DNA of 64,000 nt from Curtobacterium sp. MMLR14_010 (GTDB lineage: Bacteria > Actinomycetota > Actinomycetes > Actinomycetales > Microbacteriaceae), in NCBI RefSeq assembly GCF_001865015.1, contig NZ_MJGV01000021.1:1-64000 (forward strand), in the 5' to 3' direction. Shown here one piece after another: positions 62,650 to 64,000 of this stretch; within the stretch, counting starts at the first letter, position 1, and every line of letters begins with the position of its first letter. The notes beneath the pieces are model-generated. The model worked only from the letters and a program-made list of their open reading frames with translations, was not told the origin of the DNA and did not search any database. The position numbers and the translations under genes are program-made.

Positions 62650-64000
62650 GTGACTGACACTGCCAATGACGTTCAGAAGACGGCCACACCGCCGACGACG
62701 CCCGTCCCCGTGAGTCCCGCCGACGACCAGCACGGCGAGACCGCGACGCTGACGTACCCGGGCGGCAGCGCGGAGTTCCCGATCCTCCCGAGCGTCGACG
62801 GCGCCTCGACCGTGGACATCTCCACGTTCAAGAAGCAGACGGGGATGAACACCCTCGACTACGGCTTCGTGAACACCGGCTCGACGAAGAGCGCGATCAC
62901 GTACATCGACGGCGACCAAGGCATCCTGCGCTACCGCGGCTACCCGATCGACCAGGTCGCCTCCAACTGCACGTTCCTCGAGGTCGCCTGGCTCCTCATC
63001 TACGGCGAGCTGCCGTCCGAGTCCGAGCTCGCCGACTTCGACGCCCGCATCCGCCGGCACACGCTCCTGCACGAGGACCTCCGTCGTCTGTTCGACGCCC
63101 TCCCGCACTCGGCACACCCGATGTCCGTCCTGTCCAGCGCCGTCAGTGCCCTGTCGACGTACTACGAGGACGACATGGACGTCGACGACCCCGAGAAGGT
63201 CGAGCTCCAGACCGTCCGGCTCCTCGCCAAGCTCCCGGTCATCGCCGCGTACGCGCACAAGAAGGCCATCGGGCAGGCGTTCCTCTACCCGGACAACTCG
63301 CTGTCGTTCGTCGACAACTTCCTGCGGCTGAACTTCGGCACCATGGCCGAGCCGTACCAGCCGAACCCGGTCCTCTCGAAGGCCCTCGACCGCCTGCTGA
63401 TCCTGCACGAGGACCACGAGCAGAACGCCTCCACCGCCACGGTCCGCCTCGTCGGGTCGACGAAGGCGAACATGTTCGCGTCGATCTCCGCCGGCATCAA
63501 CGCCCTGTACGGCCCGCTGCACGGCGGCGCGAACGAAGCCGTCCTCGAGATGCTCCAGCAGATCAAGGACTCCGGCGAGCCCGTGCAGCGCTTCGTCGAG
63601 CGGGTGAAGAACAAGGAGCGCGGCGTCAAGCTCATGGGCTTCGGACACCGCGTCTACAAGAACTACGACCCTCGCGCGAAGCTCGTGAAGGAGTCCGCGG
63701 ACGAGGTCCTCGAGTCCCTCGGCGTGCAGGACGACCTGCTCGACATCGCCAAGGAGCTCGAGCAGATCGCGCTCTCGGACCAGTACTTCATCGACCGCAA
63801 GCTCTACCCGAACGTCGACTTCTACACGGGCATCATCTACAAGGCGATGGGCTTCCCGCCGCGGATGTTCACCGTGCTGTTCGCCATCGGGCGCCTGCCC
63901 GGCTGGATCGCCCAGTGGCGCGAGCTGAACAACGACCCGCTGAACAAGATCGGTCGCCCGCAGCAGCTCTACGTCGGTTCGCCGGAGCGCGACCTCCCGC
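62650..64000 (+). CDS. gltA: Citrate synthase (3' end cut by window edge)
   Basis: Condenses oxaloacetate and acetyl-CoA to citrate, the first TCA step. About 450 codons are present and only a few are missing at the right edge (last visible residues SPERDLP). Active-site motifs: GPLHGGANEAV (His), GFGHRVYKNYDPR (His) and VDFYTGIIYKAMGFP (Asp). The N-terminal 30 residues are a variable extension. The region GSTKSAITYIDGDQGILRYR is typical of the hexameric, E. coli-like type. The start is GTG at 62650, just after a TAGGCT box. It is followed by the window end, so any partner gene is unseen. Confidence 0.95.
   Translation, partial: MTDTANDVQKTATPPTTPVPVSPADDQHGETATLTYPGGSAEFPILPSVDGASTVDISTFKKQTGMNTLDYGFVNTGSTKSAITYIDGDQGILRYRGYPIDQVASNCTFLEVAWLLIYGELPSESELADFDARIRRHTLLHEDLRRLFDALPHSAHPMSVLSSAVSALSTYYEDDMDVDDPEKVELQTVRLLAKLPVIAAYAHKKAIGQAFLYPDNSLSFVDNFLRLNFGTMAEPYQPNPVLSKALDRLLILHEDHEQNASTATVRLVGSTKANMFASISAGINALYGPLHGGANEAVLEMLQQIKDSGEPVQRFVERVKNKERGVKLMGFGHRVYKNYDPRAKLVKESADEVLESLGVQDDLLDIAKELEQIALSDQYFIDRKLYPNVDFYTGIIYKAMGFPPRMFTVLFAIGRLPGWIAQWRELNNDPLNKIGRPQQLYVGSPERDLP

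Overview
The window is a very GC-rich (around 70% G+C by eye) actinobacterial chromosome segment. Gene content and layout point to the family Microbacteriaceae, for example a Curtobacterium-like organism. This is inferred from mycothiol-type genes, GTG starts, leaderless promoters, an actinobacterial myo-inositol operon with a Cgl0159-family aldolase, and the typA-mshB-fdxA-dapC gene order. I see no rRNA, tRNA, CRISPR array, prophage or insertion sequence. Both edges cut features: the left edge cuts a terminator hairpin, and the right edge cuts the last few codons of citrate synthase.

Layout. 1-11.3 kb is core metabolism: fumarase, beta-carbonic anhydrase, exonuclease VII (xseA/xseB) with a DUF4245 protein, ispH, an M18 aminopeptidase, class II aldolase (fba) divergent from class II FBPase (glpX), and rmuC. 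11.4-24.5 kb is a complete myo-inositol catabolic operon. It encodes a DKG kinase (iolC), an aldolase, iolA, iolB, iolD, iolE, iolG, an iolH-like protein, a transaldolase-family protein and a second Gfo/Idh/MocA dehydrogenase. A strong hairpin follows, then a tautomerase with its own palindromic operator and a GntR/UTRA regulator. A 10-bp dyad (TGTCATGACA / TGTCGTGACA, both followed by TTA) lies at the iolC promoter and at the regulator promoter. I read it as the regulator's operator.

24.6-38.7 kb is an accessory-like stretch of small and hypothetical genes: a lower-GC membrane protein, a DEDDh exonuclease, the housekeeping GTPase ychF, a second methionine aminopeptidase divergent from a small XRE regulator, an HTH-MNT antitoxin whose HEPN toxin looks deleted, a HicA-like/HicB-HTH pair beside a solo HicB-like protein, a GNAT/LysR divergent pair, an FBP zinc-finger protein, and a BlaI/metallopeptidase pair. 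One small two-TM gene at 29.05-29.26 kb is frameshifted. 39.2-43.9 kb is a tandem glycine riboswitch followed by gcvT-gcvH-gcvP, ending in a 25-bp hairpin.

44-53.5 kb holds an S9 peptidase and a peptide/oligopeptide ABC transporter: a lipoprotein binding protein, an oversized DppB, DppC, and a fused DppD-DppF ATPase. An antisense PH-domain membrane gene sits inside the transporter locus, and a paralogue of it lies just after. 53.9-64 kb holds a peroxiredoxin, a CPBP protease, typA/bipA, an M20 peptidase, a lipoprotein, an mshB-like deacetylase fused to a membrane domain, fdxA, dapC and gltA.

Two patterns run through the window. (1) At least fourteen genes start with ATG or GTG only 6-8 nt after a TANNNT -10 box, so they are probably leaderless. 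(2) Many operon ends carry related hairpins built on GGACGGGAGGCTCG / CGAGCCTCCCGTCC arms, a conserved local terminator family.
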